DNA of 10,611 nucleotides, from NCBI GenBank assembly GCA_016869415.1, contig VGEI01000090.1, positions 1 to 10,611 on the forward strand, read 5' to 3'. The notes beneath the pieces were generated by a model that was not told where the DNA came from, ran no database searches, and saw nothing but the letters and a program-made list of their open reading frames with translations. A program made the translations under genes and the position numbers. This document shows positions 1 to 8,436 of this stretch, in pieces. Each line of letters begins with the position of its first letter. Position 1 is the first letter of the stretch. The stretch comes from Alphaproteobacteria bacterium (GTDB lineage: Bacteria; Pseudomonadota; Alphaproteobacteria; CACIAM-22H2).

Positions 1-21
1 TGCTCCGACGCCGATGCAGCT

Positions 22-58
22 AAACAAAAACGCCAGCCCCTTGGAAGGGCTGGCGTTT
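22..58 (-). terminator. Intrinsic terminator after tRNA-Lys
   Basis: A near-perfect inverted repeat has left arm 28-39 and right arm 47-58, giving 12 pairs around a 7-nt loop at 40-46. Read on the minus strand, the stem is GC-rich and followed by TTTTTGTTTA (bases 30 to 21), the U-tract expected of a Rho-independent terminator. It lies about 16 bases past the tRNA 3' end and would end that transcript. The plus-strand reading has only a short T-run, so the minus direction is favoured. Confidence 0.85.
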
Positions 59-73
59 ACCCGCGCGACAGGA

Positions 74-149
<76 letters not shown>

Positions 150-171
150 CACAGGGGCGCGGGAGGGGCGC

Positions 172-200
172 CATATAGCAAAGCGATAGGGCTTTGTCGA
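172..200 (-). promoter_or_regulatory. Candidate sigma-70 promoter for tRNA-Lys
   Basis: On the minus strand, TCGACA (200 to 195) resembles the -35 box TTGACA, and TATATG (177 to 172) resembles TATAAT. They are separated by exactly 17 bases. Initiation about 7 bases past the -10 box would give a leader of roughly 16 nt before the mature tRNA 5' end at 149, which is normal for a tRNA gene. The boxes were found by eye; no transcript data support them. Confidence 0.5.
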
Positions 201-285
201 TAGCGGCCGGGACATCGCCGGACGGCCGATCAGGAGCCCCGGACAGTCATGGTCGATGCGCCGAAGAGTCAGTGACTTCAAACGG

Positions 286-2202
286 CTACGGCGTCCCGCT
301 CGAGCGGGGATCGGATCCAGGCTGGCCGGCGTAACGCATCACCGGGGTCGGTGGCGCATCGCGCAGGCGCTTTTGGGCTTCCAGGAGAATGTCGCGAGCG
401 ATCGGCGCCGCAACAGCCGAACCGCCGCCGCCGTGCTCGACGATCACCGCCACGGCGTAACGTGGGTTGTCGACAGGCGCGTAGCCGACGAACAGGGCAT
501 GGTCGCGTTCCTTCCACGGCACCTGATCGGGCTTACGCAACCCGTTGCGCCGCTCCTCCTCCGTGATGCGCCGTACCTGCGATGTCCCCGTCTTGCCGCC
601 CATCGCCATTCCGACGTCGGTGATCCGGGCACGAAAGGCCGTACCGCGGGGATCGTTGACCACGCCGCGCATGGCGCGGCTCATGATCGCGAGCGTCTGC
701 TGCGACACACCTACGGGCGGGAACTGACGAGCCTGGCGCGGACCGACGCGCCTTCCGTCGACCGCGTCGCGCGTCAGGTGCGGTGTCACGGCATAGCCAC
801 CGTTGACCAGCCGCGAAGTCATCACCGCCAGCTGCAGCGGCGTCGTCAGAACGAAGCCCTGGCCGATCGCCGCCACGAGGTTCTCACCCTGCTGCCAGGG
901 GATGCCTGTGGCGCCTAGCTTCCAGGCGCGCGTCGGGATCAGGCCTGCCTTTTCGCCCGGCAAGTCGATGGAGGTCGCGGCACCGAGGCCGAAGCGCTTG
1001 GCCATCTCGGCGATGCGGTCGACGCCGAGCCGCCGCGACAGCTCGTAGAAATACACGTCGCAGGATTGCTTGAGGCCCTCGACCATATCGAGGCCGCCAT
1101 GGCCACCTTTCGACTTCCAGCAATGGAATTTGTAGTCGCCCAGCGCCACATGACCGATGCAACCGACCCGGAACTCCGGCGTCACTAGCCCGGCCTCCAG
1201 CGCGGCCATGGCCACGATCATCTTGAACGTGGAGCCCGGGGCATACTGGCCGGCGACCGCCTTGTTGATCAGCGGTGTGCGCGTGTTGGCCAGCAGCGAG
1301 CGCCAAAGCGGGCCACTGATGCCCTTGTTGAATTCGTTGGGGTCGAAGCTCGGCACCGAGGTGAGAACCAGAACCTCGCCGTTATGCACGTCCATCAGGA
1401 CGGCCGCAGCGCTCTCGTGCTTGGACAGGCGCTCGGACGCGAAATTCTGCAGATGCAGGTCCAGGGTCAGCAGCAGGTCGTTGCCCGGCTCGCCTTCGCG
1501 CCGCTCCAGCTCTCGGATCGGGCGCCCGAGCGCGTTGACCTCGATCTGGCTCGACCCGGCCTTGCCGCGCAGCGCCAGATCGTAGACGCGCTCGACGCCG
1601 TTGCGGCCGATGCGGAAATCCGGCAGCTCAAGCAGCGGATCGCCCGTCAGGTCGGCCTCCGCCGGCGGCGCCACATACCCGACCACATGGGCGATCTGCT
1701 CGCCGGACAGGTAATGTCGGCTCGATCCGACATCGATCATCACGCCCGGCAGGTCCGGGGCATTGACGGCGACGCGGCTGACCTCGTCCCAGCTCAGATT
1801 CTCCTTGACCGTCACCGGCAGGAATTTCCGCTTGCGGGCGACCTCGCGGAAGATGCGCCGCCGGGCCACGTCGTCGATCGGCACGATCTCGTTGAGCACG
1901 TCGAGCGTCGCGGCCACGCTTCCCGTCTGCTCGGGTATCACAACGATGCGGTAGTTGAGCTGGTTCTCGGCGATCAGCTCACCGTAGCGGTCGAGGATGC
2001 GGCCACGGGGCGGCGGCAGGAGCCGCAGATTGATCCGGTTGTCGTCGGCCAGGACCTTGTAGCGGTCGCTCTCGAGAACCTGCAGATAGTACATGCGGCC
2101 GAGCAGCACACTGAACAGCGTGATCTGGCCGCCGGTCAGCAGGATGGCGCGCCGGGTGAACAGGCGCGTGCGGTTGTTCTCGCGTTTGGCCGCCGAGATC
2201 AT
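286..2202 (-). CDS. mrdA: Penicillin-binding protein 2, elongasome transpeptidase
   Basis: This 638-residue class B PBP crosslinks lateral-wall peptidoglycan from the periplasmic side of the inner membrane, working with RodA and the MreBCD scaffold. Visible in order: a basic N-terminus, one membrane anchor (about 19-36), a dimerisation/pedestal region containing the RGRILDRYGE stretch (66-75), and a transpeptidase domain from about 245. The active-site motifs are intact: STFK with nucleophile S324 and K327, SCD at 380-382, and KTGT at 537-540. The tail after about 612 is proline-rich. The ATG overlaps the mreD stop as ATGA, and no good Shine-Dalgarno sequence precedes it, so translation is probably coupled to mreD. 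rodA, often next in this cluster, is not present downstream. Confidence 0.96.
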   Translation of the reverse strand: MISAAKRENNRTRLFTRRAILLTGGQITLFSVLLGRMYYLQVLESDRYKVLADDNRINLRLLPPPRGRILDRYGELIAENQLNYRIVVIPEQTGSVAATLDVLNEIVPIDDVARRRIFREVARKRKFLPVTVKENLSWDEVSRVAVNAPDLPGVMIDVGSSRHYLSGEQIAHVVGYVAPPAEADLTGDPLLELPDFRIGRNGVERVYDLALRGKAGSSQIEVNALGRPIRELERREGEPGNDLLLTLDLHLQNFASERLSKHESAAAVLMDVHNGEVLVLTSVPSFDPNEFNKGISGPLWRSLLANTRTPLINKAVAGQYAPGSTFKMIVAMAALEAGLVTPEFRVGCIGHVALGDYKFHCWKSKGGHGGLDMVEGLKQSCDVYFYELSRRLGVDRIAEMAKRFGLGAATSIDLPGEKAGLIPTRAWKLGATGIPWQQGENLVAAIGQGFVLTTPLQLAVMTSRLVNGGYAVTPHLTRDAVDGRRVGPRQARQFPPVGVSQQTLAIMSRAMRGVVNDPRGTAFRARITDVGMAMGGKTGTSQVRRITEEERRNGLRKPDQVPWKERDHALFVGYAPVDNPRYAVAVIVEHGGGGSAVAAPIARDILLEAQKRLRDAPPTPVMRYAGQPGSDPRSSGTP

Positions 2203-2714
2203 GGCGCCGGCAGGAAGAGGCGCTGGGCGCGGCCCATGACCAGGGCAAGCGGCGGATAGAGCGCCAGCGTCAGGATGTACTGGACCATCAGGACCAGGGG
2301 ATCGATCAGCCCGTAGCCGATCGCGAAGGCGATGGCCGCGAGCAGGAGCTTGGCGCCCAGCGCCACCAGGGCGAAGGCGAGCCAGATCAGCACGAAGGAC
2401 TTCCCGCGGAAGACACGATGCTGGGCGACGATGGTCCAGTGCACGAACAGCAGGACCAGCGAGTTGACCCCCAGCGGCGTGCCGGACAGCATGTCGTCGA
2501 GGATGCCGATCAGGAAAACCGCCCAGGGGCGCATCAGGTCCGGCCGATGAACCGTCCAGTAGAACACCGCCATGAGAACGAATCCCGGCGCCAGAGGCGC
2601 ATAGTCGGGCAGGCGCAGCGGCACGACATTGAACACGACCGCCACGACCGTGGCGAGCAACGGAATGGCCATCCGGGCCCAGAGATCGAGGCGCTGAAGG
2701 AAAAGAGGGCGCAC
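2199..2714 (-). CDS. mreD: Rod shape-determining membrane protein MreD
   Basis: This 171-residue, highly hydrophobic protein has about five to six predicted membrane segments (around 14-34, 43-55, 62-75, 84-98, 105-133 and 138-158) and the GILDDMLSGTPLG stretch (70-82) typical of MreD. MreD is the inner-membrane partner of MreC in the elongasome. The proposed start is GTG at 2714, 8 bases past the mreC stop codon. An AGGGCGG-like site overlaps that stop, so the ribosome binding site is modest and coupling with mreC is likely. An ATG at residue 15 would give a shorter protein, but it would lose the conserved cytoplasmic N-terminus. The 3' end overlaps the mrdA start by 4 bases. Confidence 0.93.
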   Translation of the reverse strand: MRPLFLQRLDLWARMAIPLLATVVAVVFNVVPLRLPDYAPLAPGFVLMAVFYWTVHRPDLMRPWAVFLIGILDDMLSGTPLGVNSLVLLFVHWTIVAQHRVFRGKSFVLIWLAFALVALGAKLLLAAIAFAIGYGLIDPLVLMVQYILTLALYPPLALVMGRAQRLFLPAP

Positions 2715-2722
2715 GGGCCGCC

Positions 2723-3601
2723 CTAGCGACCGCGTCGCGGGGCCGGCGGCGGCGCTCCCACCGGCAGCGTTCCGGACAGGCCGAAGTCGATCAGACGGAC
2801 ATGGTCGAGACGGTGAAACTCGACGAACGGTTTCACCCGCGCCGTTCCGTCGTTGACCGCGACGATGATGCCGACCGGCAGACCCGGCGGAAAGACGCCG
2901 CCATGGCCGGAGGTCATCAGGCGGTCACCGATCTGCGGCCGGGCCGCGGCGGCCAGATGGGTCAGCTTCGGGCGCTCCGAGTTGTCGCCGGCCAGAATCG
3001 CGCGCTCGCGGCTGGATTCAAGCACCACGGGAACCTGGCTGTTGAGGTCGGTCAGCAGCAGGACGCGGGCCGAACGCTCCCCGACCTCGCCGACGCGTCC
3101 CACCAGGCCCTCCGCGGTGATGGCGGTCTGGCCCTTGGCCACGGCGTCGCGCGTGCCGGCCATGACCAGGACGGAGCGCACGAAGGTTCCGCCGGCGTCG
3201 GCCACGACGCGGGCGGAAACGAAGCTGACGGTGTCTTCGGGGGCAACGCGGGAGAGATCGCGCAGGCTGCGGTTCTCGGTCTCGAGCCGATGCGCCACGG
3301 CCTGCCAGCGCAGCAGCCGCTCGTTTTCCTCACGCAGCCTTGTGTTCTCGGCATGAACGTCGATGATCACGTTGATGCGATCGGCGATCTCGGCCACCGT
3401 CGCCACCGGCCGCGAGACGGCATCGAGGATCGGCACCATGGCGTCGGTGACCGTCGTCCGCGCCCGCTCAACCAGCGGAGCCTCTGCCTTGCCGAAGACC
3501 ATCAGACCGACCGACATGGCGACGAGGCCGAGGAAGGTGAAGCGCTGCGCCAGAATCTTGAGCGGCGCGGCAAGGCGAAGGACCGAACCCGGCCGCTTCA
3601 T
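2723..3601 (-). CDS. mreC: Rod shape-determining protein MreC
   Basis: MreC is a bitopic protein that links cytoplasmic MreB and membrane MreD to periplasmic PBP2 and stimulates PBP2/RodA synthesis. In these 292 residues I see a basic N-terminus, one membrane segment (about 21-38), a long helical coiled-coil stretch rich in E/R/L (about 68-118), and a beta-rich periplasmic domain (about 120-275). That domain carries family-typical phrases such as GLVGRVGEVG, LTDLNSQVPV and GDRLMTSGHGGVFPPGLPVG. The C-terminus is short, Pro/Arg-rich and probably disordered. An excellent GGAGGAGGA ribosome site stands directly before the ATG. The gene follows mreB after 42 bases and precedes mreD in one operon. 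Confidence 0.95.
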   Translation of the reverse strand: MKRPGSVLRLAAPLKILAQRFTFLGLVAMSVGLMVFGKAEAPLVERARTTVTDAMVPILDAVSRPVATVAEIADRINVIIDVHAENTRLREENERLLRWQAVAHRLETENRSLRDLSRVAPEDTVSFVSARVVADAGGTFVRSVLVMAGTRDAVAKGQTAITAEGLVGRVGEVGERSARVLLLTDLNSQVPVVLESSRERAILAGDNSERPKLTHLAAAARPQIGDRLMTSGHGGVFPPGLPVGIIVAVNDGTARVKPFVEFHRLDHVRLIDFGLSGTLPVGAPPPAPRRGR

Positions 3602-3643
3602 GTCCTCCTCCGCTCACGCATGGCGCTGCCTCTCCGCTTCGCG

Positions 3644-4684
3644 TCAGTACATGCTGATCAGGACGTTGCGCAGGGTCCGCATCTCTTCGAGGCAGCGGCC
3701 GGTGCCGAGCGCCACGCACGAAAGCGGATCGTCCGCCACCGACACGGGCAGGCCCGTGGCGTGGCGCAGGACGTGGTCGAGATTGCCCAGCAGCGCGCCG
3801 CCGCCGGTCAGCACGATGCCCTTGTCGACGATGTCGGCGGCCAGTTCCGGCGCCGTGTGCTCGAGCGCGACCTTGACCGCCTCGACGATGGCGCTGACCG
3901 GCTCGGTCAGGCTCTCGGCGATCTGGCGCACGCTGATCACCAGTTCCTTGGGCACGCCGTTCATCAGGTCGCGCCCCTTGATCTCCATCATCCTTCCCTC
4001 GCCCTCGTCGGGCGGGCAGGCGGAGCCGATTTCCTTCTTGATGCGCTCGGCCGAGGATTCGCCGACCAGCAGGTTATGGTTGCGGCGGATGTAGCCGATG
4101 ATGGCTTCGTCCATCTTGTCGCCGCCAACCCGGACCGAGCGCGAATAGACGATGCCGCCGAGCGACAGCACGGCCACTTCGGTGGTGCCGCCGCCGATGT
4201 CGACGACCATGGAGCCGGTCGGCTCGGTCACCGGCAGGCCGGCGCCGATCGCGGCGGCCATCGGCTCCTCGATCAGGAACACGCGGCGGGCCCCGGCGCT
4301 CTCGGCCGATTCCTGAATGGCGCGGCGCTCGACCGCGGTCGAGCCCGACGGCACGCAGACGATGACCTGCGGGCTGGCGAAGCTGCGGCGGTTATGCACC
4401 TTGCGGATGAAGTGCTTGATCATCTCCTCGGCGACTTCGAAGTCGGCGATGACGCCGTCGCGCAAGGGCCGGATGGCAGTGATGTTGCCCGGGGTGCGGC
4501 CAAGCATCAGCTTGGCCTCGTCACCCACGGCGAGAACCTGCTTCTTGCCCTTCACTTCCGCGATGGCGACGACCGAGGGCTCGTTGAGGACGATGCCGCG
4601 GCCCTTGACGTAAACCAGCGTGTTGGCGGTGCCGAGGTCGATGGCCATGTCCGCCGACAGCATTCCGAGGATTCGAGAGAACAT
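3644..4684 (-). CDS. mreB: Actin-like cell shape protein MreB
   Basis: MreB is a bacterial actin that polymerises with ATP into antiparallel filaments on the inner membrane and steers the MreCD-PBP2-RodA wall-synthesis machine. The 346 residues match the usual length. Visible motifs are phosphate-1 DLGTANT (16-22), phosphate-2 DIGGGTTEV (162-170), the VGGDKMDEAI stretch (187-196) and the adenosine-site VLTGGGALLGN (291-301). The N-terminal MFSRILGMLS can form the amphipathic helix that binds membrane in Gram-negative MreBs. AAGGAG lies 5 bases before the ATG. It is first in the mreBCD-mrdA operon, 150 bp after leuA. Confidence 0.98.
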   Translation of the reverse strand: MFSRILGMLSADMAIDLGTANTLVYVKGRGIVLNEPSVVAIAEVKGKKQVLAVGDEAKLMLGRTPGNITAIRPLRDGVIADFEVAEEMIKHFIRKVHNRRSFASPQVIVCVPSGSTAVERRAIQESAESAGARRVFLIEEPMAAAIGAGLPVTEPTGSMVVDIGGGTTEVAVLSLGGIVYSRSVRVGGDKMDEAIIGYIRRNHNLLVGESSAERIKKEIGSACPPDEGEGRMMEIKGRDLMNGVPKELVISVRQIAESLTEPVSAIVEAVKVALEHTAPELAADIVDKGIVLTGGGALLGNLDHVLRHATGLPVSVADDPLSCVALGTGRCLEEMRTLRNVLISMY

Positions 4685-4725
4685 CTAACTCCTTGAAACC
4701 TTTTATATATTAAACTCCTGGCACG
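4685..4725 (-). promoter_or_regulatory. mreB ribosome site and AT-rich candidate -10 region
   Basis: Just upstream of mreB the minus strand has AAGGAG, 5 bases from the ATG. Before that is an isolated AT-rich palindromic stretch, TTTAATATATAAAA (bases 4714 to 4701), in otherwise very GC-rich DNA. It is a good -10 candidate for the mre operon. I could not identify a convincing -35 hexamer 16-18 bases further upstream, so the exact promoter is uncertain. No U-tract terminator for leuA is visible in the 150-bp gap, so some leuA read-through into mreB is possible. Confidence 0.35.
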
Positions 4726-4834
4726 CGGCGATCGCTGCCGCCCCCCACGGCCGCCCCCTCGCGACCAATTCCTCCGGCGCTGTATTTCGCCCGCCGCAGG
4801 CCCCGACTCTGACCAGACCCAACTCGCGGCGAAC

Positions 4835-6424
<1,590 letters not shown>

Positions 6425-6427
6425 GAT

Positions 6428-6441
6428 GTCCTCATCAGGAC
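6428..6441 (-). promoter_or_regulatory. Hairpin sequestering the leuA ribosome binding site
   Basis: The minus strand reads GTCCTGATGAGGAC immediately before ATC-ATG. GTCCT pairs perfectly with AGGAC around a GATG loop, and the AGGA part of the leuA Shine-Dalgarno lies in the 3' arm. Folding would mask the ribosome site. Five pairs alone make a weak block, so it would matter mainly as one side of a switch. Confidence 0.45.
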
Positions 6442-6513
6442 AAGGCGATCAGCGTGCGTTCCCGGCGTTTGCGGGCCCTGCCTTCCCCGAAGCAGGACGC
6501 GACTCGACCTAAA

Positions 6514-6549
6514 CTAGGCTACGATAACGATGATTCGCCTTGCGTCCAT
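6514..6549 (-). CDS. Putative leuA leader peptide (Ile/Val-rich)
   Basis: An 11-codon ORF encodes MDARRIIVIVA followed by TAG. It begins 125 bases upstream of the leuA start and ends 89 bases before it. Five consecutive branched-chain residues (codons 6-10: ATC ATC GTT ATC GTA) just before the stop are typical of leader peptides in ribosome-mediated attenuation, where scarcity of the cognate charged tRNA stalls the ribosome. There are no Leu codons, so if it senses anything it is Ile and Val supply. No strong Shine-Dalgarno precedes the ATG (only GGG nearby), and an in-frame TTG lies two codons upstream. Translation is inferred from composition and position only. Confidence 0.5.
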   Translation of the reverse strand: MDARRIIVIVA

Positions 6550-6608
6550 ACCCAATTCGGCCGCCGTGAACGATCTCTAAAAATAAGTCGAATATGGTTA
6601 ACGAAGTA

Positions 6609-6638
6609 TTTCTACTCTCCGACTCGCTGATTTTTCAA
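6609..6638 (-). promoter_or_regulatory. Candidate promoter for leuA leader transcript
   Basis: On the minus strand, TTGAAA (6638 to 6633) and TAGAAA (6614 to 6609) are separated by 18 bases. They resemble sigma-70 -35 and -10 boxes. Initiation near 6602 would give about 50 nt of RNA before the leader ORF. This is a visual match of modest strength. Confidence 0.3.
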
Positions 6639-6740
6639 CGTCCGGGCCGCTGCAGGCTGCGAACAGCCCCGCCCGAAAGCCAGCAACTGTCTGGAAAGAA
6701 AAGGATTTTCAGATCGGCCGGGCGGACGGAGTGCCGCGCT

Positions 6741-7709
6741 TCAGTCTATCTTGATGCCGGCGGCCCGGATCATGGCACCCCAGCGCGCCCGCTCGCTGGT
6801 GATGAACGCCCGAAACTCCTCCGGCGTATCGCCGACCAGGCGTGCGCCGGACGTGGCGAAGCGCTGCTGCGTGGCGGGCGTGCGCAGGCCCGCGACGGCA
6901 TCCTTGTTGAGCCGGGCGATGATCTCCGGCGGCGTCCTGGCCGGTGCCACGAGCCCGAACCACGACGAGCACTCGTAGGGGCTGCCGGCCTCGCTCATGG
7001 TCGGCACGTCCGGCAGCACGGCCAGGCGCTGCTTCGAGGCGACACCCAAGGCCCGGATCGAACCCGCTCTGATGTGCTCCATGATGATCGGTGGGTTCTC
7101 GAACAGGCCGTCGATCTGGCCGCCGAGCAGATCCTGCACGGCCGGAGCCGCACCGCGATAGGGGATATGGGCGAGCTGTACCGCGGCGGTATGGACGAAA
7201 CCGGCCTGACAGAGATGGCCGGTGGTGCCGTTGCCCGGCGAGCCGAAATTCATGCTGTTCGGCCGGGCCCTGGCCTTGGCCACGAACTCACGCACGTTGG
7301 TGATACCGGTCTTCGGGTGCACGACCAGCAGCACCGGCATGTCGGCCACCAGGGTGATCGGTGCAAGGGCCGACGGGTCGAAGGCCATCCTGGCGTAGAG
7401 GAACTCGTTGGCACTGAGGATGCCGGCTGACGACATCATGATCGTGTAGCCATCCGGCGCCGCACCGGCGACCACCTCGGCGCCGACATTGCCGCCGGCC
7501 CCGGCGCGGTTCTCGACCACCACGGGCTGCCCCAGCGACTTGGTCATCTCGTCGCCGACGGCGCGCGCCAGCATATCGGCGAGCCCGCCGGCGGGGAACG
7601 GCGCGACGATGCGGACGGGACGGTTGGGATAGGCCTGGGCCCAGGCGCTGCCGGCCGACAGGACGGTGACGGCCGCCGCCGCGGCGGCCATAGCGAGACG
7701 CTTGCTCAT
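6741..7709 (-). CDS. Bug/TctC family tripartite tricarboxylate-type substrate-binding protein
   Basis: This 322-residue exported protein belongs to the Bug (TctC-like) family, periplasmic receptors that bind small carboxylated compounds. A hydrophobic signal peptide (about 1-24, cleavage likely at AWA-QA) is followed by the family hallmark YPNRPVRIVAPFPAGG (27-42), then ENRAGAGGNVG (66-76), GSPGNGTTGHL (156-166), HIPYRGAAPA (181-190) and VLPDVPTMSEAG (231-242). Two ATGs stand in tandem. I chose the second (7709) because GGAGG lies 4 bases from it but only 1 base from the first (7712). Reading further upstream gives no signal peptide at the terminus. No TctA/TctB membrane genes are adjacent, so this is an orphan receptor of unknown ligand, common in families with many Bug paralogues. 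It sits between two branched-chain amino acid genes without an evident link. Confidence 0.92.
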   Translation of the reverse strand: MSKRLAMAAAAAAVTVLSAGSAWAQAYPNRPVRIVAPFPAGGLADMLARAVGDEMTKSLGQPVVVENRAGAGGNVGAEVVAGAAPDGYTIMMSSAGILSANEFLYARMAFDPSALAPITLVADMPVLLVVHPKTGITNVREFVAKARARPNSMNFGSPGNGTTGHLCQAGFVHTAAVQLAHIPYRGAAPAVQDLLGGQIDGLFENPPIIMEHIRAGSIRALGVASKQRLAVLPDVPTMSEAGSPYECSSWFGLVAPARTPPEIIARLNKDAVAGLRTPATQQRFATSGARLVGDTPEEFRAFITSERARWGAMIRAAGIKID

Positions 7710-7783
7710 CATTCCTCCCGCGGACTTATTGATCGGACGATAGCTTACCGGCGGCGGCGGCGCCACTGCGATGGCAGGGAGGC

Positions 7784-8347
7784 CTAGTTCGGCTTGCGCG
7801 TCGCGGCGCAGACGGTGTTGATCAAGGAAGGGATTTCCTCTCTGGCGAATTTCTCGACCTCCGGACCGAGTGGACGGCCGGCACTGACCCGTCGGGCCTG
7901 CATAAAGCGCACGAAGCGCTGCTGATTGAGATAGGCCTCGCGCTCGATGGCGCAGATGTCGGTGAACGGCACGCCTGTCACGCACTGCGCATGATGCGTC
8001 AGTTCGTGGACCAGAAGAGACACGATGGCTATATCCAGGAAGCTGATCCCTTCCTGCAAGTAGAGCCGGCTTTGCCCACAGACATAAATCGCTGGCGGCA
8101 CGCGCGTGTCGCTCCCTGGAAGGCCGCCGCGCCGCGCCTGCGCCGACATCTGCTCGGCCGACAGGCTGACCCAAGAGCGGATCTCCGGTATCTGCTTGTA
8201 GGCGGTGTTGGCATGCAGCCAGTCCAACGCGATCTTCAGGGCCTGCTGCTTGGCCGCCTCGTCGGTCCGCGGCGCCGGCGCTTGCGCCCATGCGGGCGCG
8301 GCAAACGCCAGAAAGACCAGGACCAGCAGGACCGACAGCCGCCTCAT
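7784..8347 (-). CDS. Exported HExxH-motif protein (DUF6647-like)
   Basis: This is a 187-residue protein. The signal peptide covers about 1-21 (MRRLSVLLVLVFLAFAAPAWA, cleavage before QAPAP). The mature part carries LLVHELTHHAQ (112-121). H114-E115-x-x-H118 is the zinc-binding and catalytic signature of gluzincin-like metallopeptidases, and ICAIEREAYLNQ (131-142) offers E135 or E137 as a possible third ligand. Four cysteines (90, 122, 132, 180) could form disulfides, fitting a periplasmic location. I believe it matches the uncharacterised DUF6647 family, but that is from memory. Protease activity is not shown. The start is chosen because the signal peptide begins there; it lacks a clear Shine-Dalgarno and lies only 30 bases after the ilvC terminator U-tract. 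It precedes the Bug-family gene by 74 bases. Confidence 0.8.
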   Translation of the reverse strand: MRRLSVLLVLVFLAFAAPAWAQAPAPRTDEAAKQQALKIALDWLHANTAYKQIPEIRSWVSLSAEQMSAQARRGGLPGSDTRVPPAIYVCGQSRLYLQEGISFLDIAIVSLLVHELTHHAQCVTGVPFTDICAIEREAYLNQQRFVRFMQARRVSAGRPLGPEVEKFAREEIPSLINTVCAATRKPN

Positions 8348-8377
8348 TGGGCGATCATCGCACGCGACTGGTGAAGG

Positions 8378-8408
8378 AAAAGAAAAAAGGCGGACCTTGC
8401 GGCCCGCC
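8378..8408 (-). terminator. Intrinsic terminator of ilvC
   Basis: On the minus strand, GGCGGGCC (8408-8401), loop GCAA, and GGTCCGCC (8396-8389) form an 8-pair stem with one G-U. The loop is a GNRA-type tetraloop. TTTTTTCTTTT (8388-8378) follows directly. It starts 28 bases past the ilvC stop codon and is a textbook Rho-independent terminator. Confidence 0.92.
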
Positions 8409-8436
8409 CTCACTCCGATCCACGATACCTCGCTCG

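Larger units (their letters stand above)
6425..6740 (-). promoter_or_regulatory. leuA 5' control region (316-bp gene-free gap)
   Basis: This gap between the binding-protein gene and leuA is locally more AT-rich (about 6509-6640) than its neighbours. From upstream to downstream on the minus strand it holds a candidate promoter (6638-6609), an 11-codon leader ORF (6549-6514), a bulged hairpin (6496-6477), a small hairpin (6475-6461), and a hairpin covering the leuA Shine-Dalgarno (6441-6428). An 11-pair complementarity links the leader start to the segment beside that last hairpin. No hairpin here is followed by a U-tract, so if this is an attenuator it more likely acts on translation or through Rho than by intrinsic termination. 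I see no clear element at 6640-6740, which would hold the end of the preceding transcript. Confidence 0.5.

Noticed and set aside
160..285. Terminator for the mre operon between mrdA and the tRNA
   Set aside because: CGGCCG repeats can form a stem, but no U-tract follows in the minus direction, so it is not a credible intrinsic terminator.
2801..4696. 631-codon plus-strand open frame opposite mreC and mreB
   Set aside because: It is antisense to two well-conserved genes and rich in H/R/D/A/G as expected from the complement of GC-biased codons. It has no recognisable domain or ribosome site.
4726..4834. Terminator after leuA
   Set aside because: Only long-loop pairings (TTCGCC with GGCGAA) without a U-tract are visible.
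7713..8291. Long N-terminal extension of the Bug-family reading frame
   Set aside because: The extension overlaps the HExxH gene in another frame and would bury the signal peptide. A strong ribosome site marks the start at 7709.
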